Assembly (NCBI GenBank): GCA_022885665.1 | Contig: JAGQDJ010000008.1 | Span: forward strand, 62,001-126,000 | Length of the DNA: 64,000 nt | Source of the DNA: Triops longicaudatus | Lineage: Eukaryota; Arthropoda; Branchiopoda; Notostraca; Triopsidae | Direction of reading: 5' to 3' | Part shown: piece after piece, positions 25,901 to 37,220 of the stretch | How the letters are laid out: each line of letters starts with the position of its first letter | How positions within the stretch are numbered: the stretch's first letter is position 1 | Notes under the pieces: model-generated | The model's database searches: none | The model's input: the letters and a program-made list of their open reading frames with translations, nothing else | Told to the model about the DNA's origin: nothing | Position numbers and translations under genes: made by a program

Positions 25901-27855
25901 TTCTGACTTTGGACATGTAAAAGCCGCCACGCTTTAATTGAAAACGCAAGCAGCATTCAAACTGAACAAACACTAAAAAAGGGGAAAAATTCCATTTGGA
26001 CGGAATATTAACGTAAGTAACGCTGATAAGATTGTTTAACACAAACCTGTAGAAAAGTGTCCTTTTTATTGAAATTACTAGAAATGCTTAAAGATAATTC
26101 CACAGAAATATCGCAAATTTAATTAGAACAAATTTAAGTTCGTTGTCGTTCTAACTAATTACTTCCTGCAATATGCCCTCGCTAAAAAAGGAAAACCATA
26201 ACACTTCAAAACGGCTTTAATGAGTTTTCATCTCAAATGTTCGATATTTTCAAAATAATTTAAAGGGGGAACATTTGATAAAAAATGTTTCTCTACAATT
26301 TTCATTGAATCTTATTATCTAAGCGTTTACTTCCAAGAACTTAGGACTAAATTCTAAAACAATTTCCAAAAATCGCTTGAGCTATGAAACATACGATTCT
26401 CCTTCGGATAGTTATAGCGTAGCTTTTAAACTTGCTTCTTTTATTTCAAATTTTAGTTCTCTGGAAAATGCAGTCTCAATGATTTAAATTAAAAAATAAA
26501 GCTAAATTTAAGAAGCAAGAGATAAGGTGCCATAAATCTTTAAAAAATCCTTCAGCTTTCGCAATCGAACTCTGAATTCAGAGTTCTTTCCGCAACTCCA
26601 ACTTCCGTTTGCTGGATATTGGGCGTTTTCTGTACCGAAACATTGTACAAGCTAACAAAAGAGAAAACTTTGAAAAAGAACTTTGAAAGCACTGAAACTT
26701 ATTTAATGCATTTCTGACCCTATTCATTTTGCACCCTTTCTTATAAAAATACGCAATCAGTTCGGTCTGCAATGAAGACAGGAAATTGCTGCCGGACTGA
26801 AATGACGGTAATTTTGTAGATTCCTGATAGAAAAACTCTCATTACTGCCCAGTAACCATAACAACGGCTAGCAAGTAATTCTGCAGCAATATTACCCTGT
26901 CGAGGACTCAGCGTACTCTAGGTTCTACATTTCTTTGCTGTTAACGTAATAGCTCCTTTTTACCTTTGCGGTGTACTCCACGATCTTTTCGGCCGTCAAC
27001 TCTTAAAGTTCTATTCGAAAGTACCAAGAAACCCCACCGTTTCCAAATCTTAGAAATAAACTTAACAAACAAAAATGATAAATACACAAAAAAGTATAGA
27101 AAGTATCCTTCATAAAAAGCTACAGAAATAACCTATAGAAAAAACTTCTTTCAAAGCAAAATTTCATGCTTGAATTACAACTTTTTAATCACATCTCTGG
27201 CCTTATAAAAGTTATGGACAGCTGACGTAACCCAACAGCTGACAAAGTAACGTGTTCGAATAACCACTTATCAAGTAGTTAACTAGTAAAACACGTCAGC
27301 TGTAAACAAATATTCAAAATAACGCAATTGAACCAAGTTAGCCAAGTTACTCGTAATGTACGTGTGTTGGTTACCGAAAAGACTGGACAGTTAACCGTGG
27401 CACTTATTGCCGCATAGAAACTGCAATTTTAGTCCCCGTTTGTTTTGCAGCAATAATACAGAACAGGAAAACTTTCCGCAACATAGCTCTGCTTCCCAAG
27501 AAAATTTCTCTTTGTGTGCCGCTTCCTGAAACGATATTAAAACTTAGAGGAACGCGTAGAATAAGGTGAGCCTACTGAAATATTTAAGTCACTTTTCGCT
27601 AGCCACGGCCGTTTTCCTTCAAAATAACGTCGTTCTGGCAGAAATTGCAGTGTACTGCCAAGGTTGTAGCATTTCCTTTTACCCCTGCTGCTTCAGGTTA
27701 AGAGATTAAAAGCAGCGGACTGTAATCTTTTACCCGCCCGTATAACGTCCACATTTCTACAGGAGCAGATATTGTGTACGTGTAAACAGGAGAATAATCT
27801 TCAATATCTGGGTCAACACTCCCATCCAAGCAGAAATAGCGCACAGCTCTGGCTC

Positions 27856-28785
27856 GTTTCACTCAAGAAATGTGCCAAATTTATTCTATGTTTACCTTAT
27901 TTCCCTCTTCCCATTCTTGACACTTTTCTTCCCATTGTTAACGCTTTTCCATCACAGTTCACTCCTATTTAATGCTTAGCAGTTCTTTTATTGCATAATA
28001 TAATTTGGAATAATGGAATCGGAGGGTTATAAACTATTCGGGTGCGTCTGCTTCTTTTCCAGCGCTTTAGTACGCCTAAAGAATTAAATTATTCAAATTC
28101 TAACACTTTTAAGACACGAAATGTTATGTAAAATTCTTACAAATAAGTCACTTTTTAATTTACTTTCTCATGGATACTTTGCTTTGGCATACTCGTTCCT
28201 CATGTAACTCACTAATACTGGTTCTTGTACCTTACTGGTAGGCCTGTTTCATGTTTTTATTAAAGGATGTCCTCGCAAATATAAGATGTGCAGTGTTGCA
28301 AAATGTGCAGTGTTTTGAGCTTTGAAAGAACAAGTTGAGTTGGGAACACAAAAAAGATAGGGAGACGTGACAACTCCTCACTAGGCTAAGATAATGGGGG
28401 AATACAAGCTCTCACTAGGCTTTTACTTGCATTACATCACTCCGTGACAAAATCAGTCTGCTTCTATGTGATGATTTTGCCGTTTCACTCAGAAAGTGTC
28501 AATTTTATTTTTACCTTGTTTCCTTCCCATTTTTGACACTCCTCATTCTTCACTCCTATTCAATGAGTAGAGTTCTTATATTGCATAACAGACTTTTGAA
28601 TAATGGAATCGGAGGGTTCAAGCCTATTCGGGGTGCGTCTGCTTCTTTTCCAACGCTTTGCCACGCTAACATCACTAAATTCAAATTGGTGAGAGGGAGA
28701 GAAAATATATTTAAAATTCTTCCAAAATATAACGCGATTTCATGTATTCTTTTTCATTTAATTTCTCCTTTGCATTTTGCTGCTT
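27856..28785. repeat. Pair of about 300-bp direct repeats
   Basis: Copies at 27856-28190 and 28481-28785 share TGGAATCGGAGGGTT and GTGCGTCTGCTTCTTTTCCA, plus colinear T-rich sequence on both sides, in the same orientation about 600 bases apart. Each has its own indels. They could be copies of an unrecognised element or a local segmental duplication. Confidence 0.75.
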
Positions 28786-29764
28786 AACAGTGAAAATTTC
28801 CTTGTGTGGATTTCATCGTAATCACTAGGTGTCTGATTTTTCCCAGCACCAAATTGCTTGTAGTTCATCAGTTACGAATTTGTACACTTTGTACCATGCG
28901 TCAACTGTCCCTAAGAAAGGTTTGCTTCCAAATGAGAGAATATCAGCACCAATTCGAACGAGCACCAAAAATAAAAGAAAAAAACTCAACGAAAGATTTT
29001 TTGCGCCTGAAAGAAATTGTTGTCACGCTCAAAAATCAGACTCAAAAATCCTTAACAATCTGCAGTAGACTTCACTATTGAAATTTTACGAACAAATTAA
29101 GGTTTGTATAATTAATCCCAAGCGAATTTGTTCAGTGCATTCTATATGAGCACAATTAAATTGCTGTGTACCTTGCATGACGGTAAATAGAGACTACATT
29201 GTCGGTACTGAGGCAATCCGCCTTGAAACTTCGCACCACGTAAATCGGATTCCCAGCTTCTCGAACGTGTCTAACGCCCTTTGTGAGTCCTTGTCTGCCT
29301 TGTGCAAGTTCAAGGCTGGTTTCGTTTCATTGGCTGCATAGTTCCCACAAGAACGAGAGATACGCACGCGGTGATAAACACTATGAGAACGAATATATTG
29401 TTCGCTATAGAAACATTAAAAGAGACGCAGCCAGCTTCATCTTGTGAGATTCTTTGGTGATCCATGGAAACCTCGAGAGCATCTTCTGTCTCACAACAGC
29501 TCTAAAAACTAAGAGGTACGATTTCTCACCCCTTTGCGGACGATATATTTTCTCTCCCGAGCTTTCTTTCCTTCAACCAAAGCTGCATCAGAGCAACAGT
29601 ATAGTATTACCTTATTCATCACCAGCGTTGCTTTCGCTCTTGTATTTCAGTCATTTGTATTCTGAAAAGAAGGTACAACAATGCTGTTTGGCAAACTTGA
29701 GATACCTGACAGGTGTTTGGCAAGCAACGACAACAGAAACAATGCCTGTTTTCAGCTAAATGCG

Positions 29765-29905
29765 CCGTTTTTATATCCTCGTTCCTTGCATAACTCAGTA
29801 ATACTATTTTTTGTACTGCGAACATGTTAAAGAAAGACTTGCGTTGTGTTTTTATTAAATAATGTCCTCAGAAATATAAGATAATCCTTGCAAAAATTGT
29901 ATTTG
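29765..29905. repeat. Second copy of a repeat also at about 28190-28310
   Basis: Colinear matches include CTCGTTCCT, then a degenerate TAACTCA.TAATACT, and TGTTTTTATTAAA followed by ATGTCCTC and AAATATAAGAT. The same order and spacing occur at 28190-28310, directly after the first 300-bp repeat. Confidence 0.65.
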
Positions 29906-30607
29906 TTTTGAAAAAGCAATTTACGTTCCACAGCCAGCGCACCAAGTGGTGAAACCAAGAACCCTCTTCTGGCAAACGCCCTATAGTTTACATTATTTCC
30001 TCACTTTGGTATTTTTCGACCTACAAGAAAATACATTGAAACTGATTATGTGTAACTACAAAGGTCGTAAGAAAAACTCATTTCGCCGTTTACTGTGTTA
30101 AGTATCCCAGGTAATGACCCAAATCTTGCGCTTTGACAGCTGTTGTGTCACACTAACATGAACAAAGAACTCTCTGGTTTCCTTCTATGCGAACAGATAT
30201 TTAACGCATCACGATCGCGGTCGGGGTCCCCGTTTTTCCGGCTCGTTTCCGTCTTCTGTGCCACCGGAATTTTTCCTCTCGATTGAGAATCTTACGGTTA
30301 CCGGAAAACAAGGCCAGACAATAAAAGACAACAATACCCGTCGTACTTGAAGATGTCCGTGACCCGGAAAATAATTCTACCCCAGGCAATTGGATCGGAT
30401 TCAAACGAAATTTCCGCCTCCTTTCGCTACAGCTGTTCAAGTCTTTCGATATAAACCTTGAGCGTGCATCTCCTAAAGTTTCGAGCTCGCCACGCCCCCC
30501 CAAATTTCGATCAGACTCCTTTACTTACCTAAGAAAAGCTATAATTGCCTTTAAACCAAGATCGCTATCTAGAAGACGAAAAACGGTAACAGAAAAATAG
30601 GGAAACA

Positions 30608-31918
30608 ATGGACAACTCGAGTTTGGATCCGCTCGAGTTCGACAGCGCGTTCAGCCCCGAAAACATCTCCTTATTTCTACAGAATATCTCCTGGGTGTTG
30701 AACGCAACGAAGAACTTTGATTACAGCTTGATTGAACGGTTCGCCTACAACCGTCGCGTGAGTGATCCTGCCTTCTACGGACTCATCTGCGCTTACAGTC
30801 TCTTGGTGATGCTGGGTGCTCTGGGTAATTCACTTGTGGTGTGCGCCGTGGTACGCAAGGCGACGATGCGCACTACCCGCAACGTGTTCATTATCAACTT
30901 GGCCATTTCGGACCTTTTGCTGTGTCTAATTACCATGCCTCTGACTCTGATGGAAATTCTGACACGGTACTGGCCCTTGGGCAACCACGCCTGGCTGTGC
31001 AAACTCGGTGGCTCCTTACAAGCCACTTCCGTCTTCGTGTCCACCATCACCATCACCGCCATCGCGCTAGATCGCTATCAGATCATCGTTTACCCCACCA
31101 AAGAGAGTCTCCAGCGGGCCGGGGCCGTCTTGGCTTTAGTCTTCATTTGGATAATTAGTTTCCTACTCGCCACGCCGCTTTTCCTCTGGCGGACCCTGAA
31201 ACACCACCCGGTCTCTTTGCCCGGCTTGGATCTCCAAGCGATCGATTATTGTGTCGAAGAGTGGCCCTTCGATCACGGCCGGGGCTTTTACTCCTTCTTC
31301 AGTATCTTGTTTCAGTACGCGCTGCCCATCGTCACCGTCAGTATCGCGTACGCCCGGATCTGTCGCAAGCTCAGGTATCGCATGGTGACGCTGTCTAACA
31401 TGTCCCAAAACTCACGAAAGATGGAAAACGACGACCAACGCATGAAGAAAACCAATACGTTACTGGTTTGCATTGCCCTGATTTTCGGCGTCAGCTGGAT
31501 GCCGTTGAATATCTATAACCTGATGCTCGACTTTCACGTTAATTTGTTCGGGGAAGACACGCAGAGCATGCTCGTCACTTACGCCATCTGCCACATGATT
31601 AGCATGAGTTCGGCCTGTTCGAATCCGATGCTCTACGGCTGGCTGAACGAAAACTTCCGGAAAGAATTCCGTGAAATTGGGAGGAACATAGCCTTGTGTG
31701 CCAAACCGAGGAACCAGCCGTGCAGAAATGACACGACGCAAAGCAAGCGACTAATAAAGAAACAGACAGAAAAAGGGGTTTCTATGGGAAATGAACCGGT
31801 GGTGGTGTACACCAAAGCTCCTGACAGTAACACGCCTGGAAGTATCAAAGAGGGTAAAGTTTGCGAAGAAACTCAGTCCATAACTGTGCAAACAATGGTG
31901 CCCAATGGGGAGAAATAG
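30608..31918 (+). CDS. NPFR: Neuropeptide F/Y-type receptor, intronless class A GPCR
   Basis: 436 residues in one uninterrupted exon. The N terminus has four N-glycosylation sequons (N3, N19, N26, N32). Seven hydrophobic segments are visible: TM1 starts near 57, TM2 contains NLAISDLLL, TM3 ends at DRY (155-157) with DRYQIIVYP, TM6 has GVSWMP and TM7 has NPMLY (339-343). C131 and C215 can form the conserved TM3-ECL2 disulfide; C364 is a likely palmitoylation site. The run MRTTRNVFIINLAISDLLL and the stretch around MEILTRYWPLG are typical of NPF/NPY receptors, which couple to Gi/o. The usual TM6 Cys of CWxP is Ser here. The CDS is GC-richer than its AT-rich flanks. Family assignment is strong; the peptide ligand is inferred. 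Confidence 0.9.
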   Translation: MDNSSLDPLEFDSAFSPENISLFLQNISWVLNATKNFDYSLIERFAYNRRVSDPAFYGLICAYSLLVMLGALGNSLVVCAVVRKATMRTTRNVFIINLAISDLLLCLITMPLTLMEILTRYWPLGNHAWLCKLGGSLQATSVFVSTITITAIALDRYQIIVYPTKESLQRAGAVLALVFIWIISFLLATPLFLWRTLKHHPVSLPGLDLQAIDYCVEEWPFDHGRGFYSFFSILFQYALPIVTVSIAYARICRKLRYRMVTLSNMSQNSRKMENDDQRMKKTNTLLVCIALIFGVSWMPLNIYNLMLDFHVNLFGEDTQSMLVTYAICHMISMSSACSNPMLYGWLNENFRKEFREIGRNIALCAKPRNQPCRNDTTQSKRLIKKQTEKGVSMGNEPVVVYTKAPDSNTPGSIKEGKVCEETQSITVQTMVPNGEK

Positions 31919-34619
31919 CTCAAAGGTAAAGAAACCCACTGTGAACACTGTTTCGACCCACATCTGTTCATGTTCTCAAGTTCAAAGAAGACAAAGTGGC
32001 AGAATGAGATTCCTTTAATCATTTCCTTACTCTATTATTGCCACTACGTCTTGTTTGACATCCTAATCTCCAAGACGTGCTCTTGTTACTCCGTTGCACT
32101 ATTTGTCCTTAAACTAACGAGCCACGCTCGCAATTAGTGCTTATCTATTTTCTCCTAACGTAAGCTATGGGCTAGTACAGCTTGTGTCACACGCCGTTCA
32201 ATACCTGCAGGGCGTGTTTCAGTACTTGTACAGTTTGCATCACAAAGCCAGACTTTTCAAGATTACTTTTCTTTGAAGTCATTTCTTAGAGCATATTTTC
32301 GTTCTTCTCTAAATACTTTCGGTTCAAATAGATCCTGTTTTGATGTCGAGTTCACAATATCGCCACTAGGTGCTCCAGTGACGCCGCCATGTAAACAACA
32401 AAATCCTTGTTACCAAAAACTGCGTTATTCTTTCTGAGCCTCGCAGTTTTAGGTGTACATGGGTATTTTTACTGTTTCGTGTTATTATACCTTCATATAG
32501 GAAAATGACGTTGCAATTCTTGACATGGCATCAACTACACCAGCGCACCTATGGGCGTGATAGCAAGCTTTATTGGCTGCATGATGACTCGCATAGTAGA
32601 AAGACTTAGTATCGCAGTCAAAAGTGCAGCTTTAGCAGCATCGCTACGATGCGTTTTTAAGATTATTTACAAAGAGCTTAGTGTATTCCCATGAAAATTC
32701 TCTTCTTTTCTGTAAAAAAAAATCACTTACCTGTATATATCTTTGTAAAAAAGCCATGACTAATTGTACAGAATATTTCTCCAGTGACATGAATTACTTT
32801 GACCTGAGAATCAATACATGATAACGAAACTAGAACTCTTTAACCTTTGATTCCTTTTAGTTTCGCAACGTCGCTGGAAAACTGAGAAATTGACTACAAT
32901 TGTCAGCGTAAGATCTATCGTCACTGGGGATTACACGGGCAAAGAAGACGAAACGAAAATTGCCTTACTTGTAAGTCGAGTGTCAAGACGTCAACCGAAA
33001 TCTTAAACGATGAGCATTCAATTTATCATTGTCGCCTGCGTGCAACTACGTCTGTTGACTACCATCGCATTTTTTTCAGATTTACCGTTCGTTCAAGCTC
33101 GAAAGTGCAATTAAAGTTTTTCTAACTAAACATTTCCTCCCTAATTCCGAGTCAACCACGAACGCTTTTATTTCCCGGACTTAAAACACATCTTAATTCC
33201 CTCCGGTTACTCCAAGAAGCAGCTGAGAACTTTTCTTAATTTTATTTTTGAAAGCCCAAGAAGCTTTCCAGAAAGCTCTCTCAGTCTCTTTGATGCACTT
33301 AATGAGTTCAAAACGACTTATATGTCAAGGGACAACTTTCCTTTTCCGATTAATGGCAAACTTTCTTTATTTCGTCGCAACGAAGTTAACACGTTAAGCA
33401 CGTTTCCTTTCGACAGAAAATGCCCGAGCTTTGTGACAATTCTGAAACCTTTTGAATTTCCAACGTTTATCAATTAGTGAGGCTTGGTATGCCGTTTCAG
33501 ACGTGAGAAAAACAGCACAAACGTCATTCCTAGTCGTAGATCCGAGATTTATCGGGACAATTCTGAAAGTCGCGTAGTTTCCAACGTTTCGGAAAAGCAG
33601 TACAAAAAGTTTGTAGGATGCTCTAATGCTCTGGCAGTTAACTAAAGTAGTTACCGAACGTAACACGCTCAAGGTACATAATTAATTCATGTCTTTTCGA
33701 CTTACTTGAAGGTTTTAGTTCGGTGGGCAAACCACGTAAATCAGGGACTTTGCATCACATAAGGTTTTTATGGTGCATGCAGAAGGTTGTGAGATAAGAA
33801 AAATAGAAAAAGTCAATCCTAGGAAAGGGATTTTCCTTGGAATGGAGTAGCATGGTGAATTTCAATATAAAAATCTAGTATGATTTTTTTTTGTTACGGA
33901 AATTCCCCTTGGTTGTGAGATTTCGCATTTGAGCTTCACATATGTTTATTTTCGCTGAATATTTTAAGCAAATACAGGGTTTTTAATACAATCTGTTAAC
34001 AATGTATAACTTAAGAAAGTGGTTTTCGAGATATTTGGTCCCTCTTGGCCAAGCTCAGAATAATATTTAATAACATTCCACAACTTAATATCCGTAAAAA
34101 GGCCTTTGGGAGACATCTAGCTAACGTTTTTATTGTGGAAATGTGGTTTCGAACGCGATAATAAATCTTTCTCATGTAATGCATTTTCTATTTCAATTCC
34201 AATCATTTTTAGGTATCTCTGTGTTGTAATTCCGTTAAGTTCTAAAAACTTGTGCGGGACTATTCCTATTTTCTCCCATTTTTCTTGCCTCCTGCGATTT
34301 ATCTTTCCATTCTTTTCTTCGAATCCGTTCGCTCGTATCTACCCGAATATTCCGAGCACACGAAACTGAAGGACTAAAGTTCACTCTGGATTTCGCGAGA
34401 AACGAGATTCCAATCGAAAACATGGTAAAAGGCGGAGTTAATATTTGAAAACAAAACTCGAGCCGAAAGAAACACACATGGGTATTCATACACGTGTTTA
34501 CATCCTAGAAACAGAGATAAAACGGATGGACTTTTGACCTTCGGAACTATCAGACAGCGTTCAGTATACGACCGCATAAGGAGTTTTCCAGCCAGTGAAA
34601 CCTGATCACAAAAACAACA
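31919..34619. other. Intergenic, 2.7 kb, no gene seen
   Basis: It lies between the receptor and HOGA1, both on the plus strand. It must hold the receptor 3' UTR and the HOGA1 promoter. No AATAAA is obvious near the receptor stop. Short frames on both strands have no recognisable motif. Confidence 0.5.
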
Positions 34620-36793
34620 ATGTTACGGCAAATTTTGTCTGTTTCAATTGCCCGGAATTCCGCAAAATTATTCACCAATTCTTCAAGAAACGCATCAATA
34701 TCGTTAAGTGGCATTTTCCCGCCTATTCCGACACCTTTCTTGGAAGACGAGTCCATTGCCTTTGACAAACTCCAAGAAAACTTGTTTAAATGGGAAACTA
34801 TCCCTTACGCAGGTAAATACTTCTAAACTATACACTCTTTTGTACTCTTTTGCTTAATTTCGTTCCTACTTTGTTCATTTCCCGTGCGATACTTGAACTT
34901 TGGCCTGTTACTGTGTCATTCATTTCGGAAAATGGTTTTCGGATTATCCTATTTTTAAATTAAATTTAAATAACTTAAAATTAAATAAAAAAATTAAAAA
35001 ATAAATAATTAAAATTAAATAACGATTCGTAATTACTATATAGTCGTTGTATATACTTAAAAATTTATTAACTCGTCATTTATTTCCTCGAATTCTCACT
35101 GATTTATTGGGAACTTTTTATTATTATTTTTTTTTTAAATAAAAGGTTTCGTGGTCCAGGGCTCCAATGGCGAATTTCCTTTCTTAACTCCAGCGGAACG
35201 TGTACAAGTCGTCGCCAAAGTGCGAGAATCGTTGACTTCCAAGAAGCTCATAATTGCAGGCTGTGGCTGCGAATGTAAGCTATTTATAATTTTACGAAAC
35301 AATTTAAGTTTGGCTTGTCGTAGCAACGCGAGCCACAATTCCATTATGCGAGGAAATGGCCAAAGTGGGAGCGAACGCAGCGTTGGTGATCACTCCTCAT
35401 TACTTCAAATCCCAGATGACTGTAAAGAAGCTTATTGTCTACTTTTACTATGTACAGTAATCCCTTGGCACGTTATTGGCTTTGTTCGTGTTTTTGAATA
35501 GGATCTGGCGCTAATTAACTACTTTACGGATGTCGCCGACCGGAGCCCGATTCCCTTGATTCTTTACTCAGTTCAAAAATTTACTGGACTGGATTTGCCG
35601 CTCCGTGCCATCCGAGTGCTCGCACAGCATCCGAACATTATTGGAATGAAGGAAAGCAGCGGCGATGTAAATTTTTCGTCACTACTTCTTAAATACTTGC
35701 TTCCACTGTGCAGTGATTCTCAATCAAAACGACACAAACAAACCTATGCTAACCGCACGCCACCTGTGAGTCGAGCTTGGGGCTGCGGGTCAAAAGCGTT
35801 CGAAGGGTCCTCGAGTACGACACGCTCGCGCAACTGTCGTGACGTTAGGCATACGGGAGTTTGTTTGCCCCGTTTTCATTGACAAGTCCTGTGCTTTCTA
35901 CTGTCCTTGAATTACAGGTCAGCAAAATGGCGCAAATCTTCCGAGAGACGAAAGCCGAAGAATTCCAAATCCTCGCAGGATCTGCTAGCTACCTTCTCCC
36001 TGCTTACTTAAGCGGTACTAACTTAAGCATTTTTCAAGTAAATTTATAAAATAAAAGTTAGCGTAACACAAAACTGAACATAACCTGGGAAACACACACA
36101 AAGCTTAAATTACAAAAAGAAATTATACTAAATGTAGAAAATAATAAAGCAAAATATCTATAACCTAATATCTAGAACTTAGTACACTAAACAACCTAAC
36201 AAAGTAATCAAAAACATACACAAGTCAAGTAAGGAATGTTACAGGTGATAACATCGGACAATCCACATGATTCGTCGTTCGGATAAATAAATAAATATTA
36301 ACAATTTAATAAATATTCACTTAGGGTGTGTTGGAGGTATTTGCGCTTTGGCTAACGTCTTAGGGTCTCAAACCGTAAAACTACACGAGCTGTGTCAAGA
36401 AAAGCAGATGGACGATGCCTTCAGTTTGCAACAAAGCCTCTTGGAGCCTAACGCAGCCGTAAGTATTGTTAATCTTCCATGGTCTCCGTTGAGAAAAAAT
36501 ATTTCTGAAGTAATATTTAATACTTGAAACAATGAAAGTCGTAAGTCATCATTTTTAAGCTATTTTTACAAAATCAAAGGAACTGATTTTTGGATAAATA
36601 AATCGAATTTTTTAATTGATTTTTTTCTTCCATTTTTTAGGTGACAAGCAAGTACGGCGTTGCTGGCCTGAAAATGGTCTTGGATTGGATGGGTTTTTAC
36701 GGTGGTCCAACTCGTCGGCCTTTACTCAAGTTAACCAAGGAAGAAAAACATGATCTGCGCAATATTTTCTTAAACAGCGGCTTTATGTTATAA
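34620..36793 (+). CDS. HOGA1: 4-hydroxy-2-oxoglutarate aldolase, mitochondrial
   Basis: Seven exons: 34620-34812, 35146-35274, 35324-35421, 35502-35666, 35918-36014, 36325-36458, 36641-36793; 969 nt, 322 residues (human 327). All phases agree and all sites are GT-AG. It cleaves 4-hydroxy-2-oxoglutarate to pyruvate and glyoxylate, the last step of hydroxyproline breakdown, in the mitochondrial matrix. The first about 28 residues look like a matrix presequence. The DapA-type (beta/alpha)8 barrel shows VVQGSNGEFPFLTPAER, the active-site Tyr (Y162, LILYSV) and the Schiff-base Lys (K190, IIGMKESSGD). The residue after YSV is Gln where human has Pro. The C terminus is conserved (WMGFYGGPTRRPL). Introns are 333, 49, 80, 251, 310 and 182 nt; the fourth holds a MITE. 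Confidence 0.95.
35720..35882. mobile_element. TIR-bearing MITE copy 2, inside HOGA1 intron 4
   Basis: A 163-bp element with imperfect terminal inverted repeats: the left is TCAATCAAAACGACACAAAC, and the right, reverse-complemented, is TCAATGAAAACGGGGCAAAC. It shares its interior with 14758-15107. It occupies most of the 251-nt intron without disturbing the splice sites, so the intron was probably under 90 nt before insertion. No coding capacity. Confidence 0.85.
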
Positions 36794-37220
36794 CCGAAGC
36801 TTTAATTTAACGTTCTGATATAAGTAGTCTTGGCTTTAAGAAATTCACTGTTCATATTTCTGTATTATCACTGTTTTCTGATCGTGGATAAAAAATACAA
36901 AACGATGGAAAGGTCAGCAGTTCCGCGTATGTCCTTTAAATTCAATTTTCTTTCGTGTTTTCACTTCTTTTTACTGAACATATTACAAGACCTTAGAAAA
37001 CGACAATTATCGCAAAAGAAGACTTTCAACTAACAAGAATCATCTCAAGCCATTTTGGCAATAATTCCGGTCCTGTTACCAACCGATTTTATCACAGCAT
37101 AGAAACCGCCACACAGCACGATTTATAGCAAAAACATCTTACAGGTCGTTTTATTCAAGATTTTTTTCCTAGTCTTTAAAAACCGACAAACGAGTCCGAT
37201 TTGACAACAGCATTGATAAC
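36794..37220. other. Convergent 3' spacer between HOGA1 and the NYN gene
   Basis: 427 bases between two stop codons on opposite strands. A minus-strand AATAAA (37150-37155) lies about 65 bases past the stop of the NYN gene. No canonical plus-strand AATAAA is visible for HOGA1. Confidence 0.6.

Larger units (their letters stand above)
15108..30607. other. Gene-free region, 15.5 kb
   Basis: All frames here are short and none could be chained into a recognisable protein. It holds a TG microsatellite, a hairpin, tandem and dispersed duplications (listed separately) and generally AT-rich sequence. A GC-richer block at 30180-30540 directly upstream of the receptor gene is probably its promoter and 5' leader; it includes a short upstream frame at about 30352-30450. 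A GC-richer patch near 25490-25720 has several short frames and donor-like sites, but no gene emerged. Confidence 0.5.

Noticed and set aside
32360..32385. CTCF-like core CCACTAGGTGCTC downstream of the receptor gene
   Set aside because: A single partial match to a degenerate vertebrate consensus; expected by chance in 64 kb.
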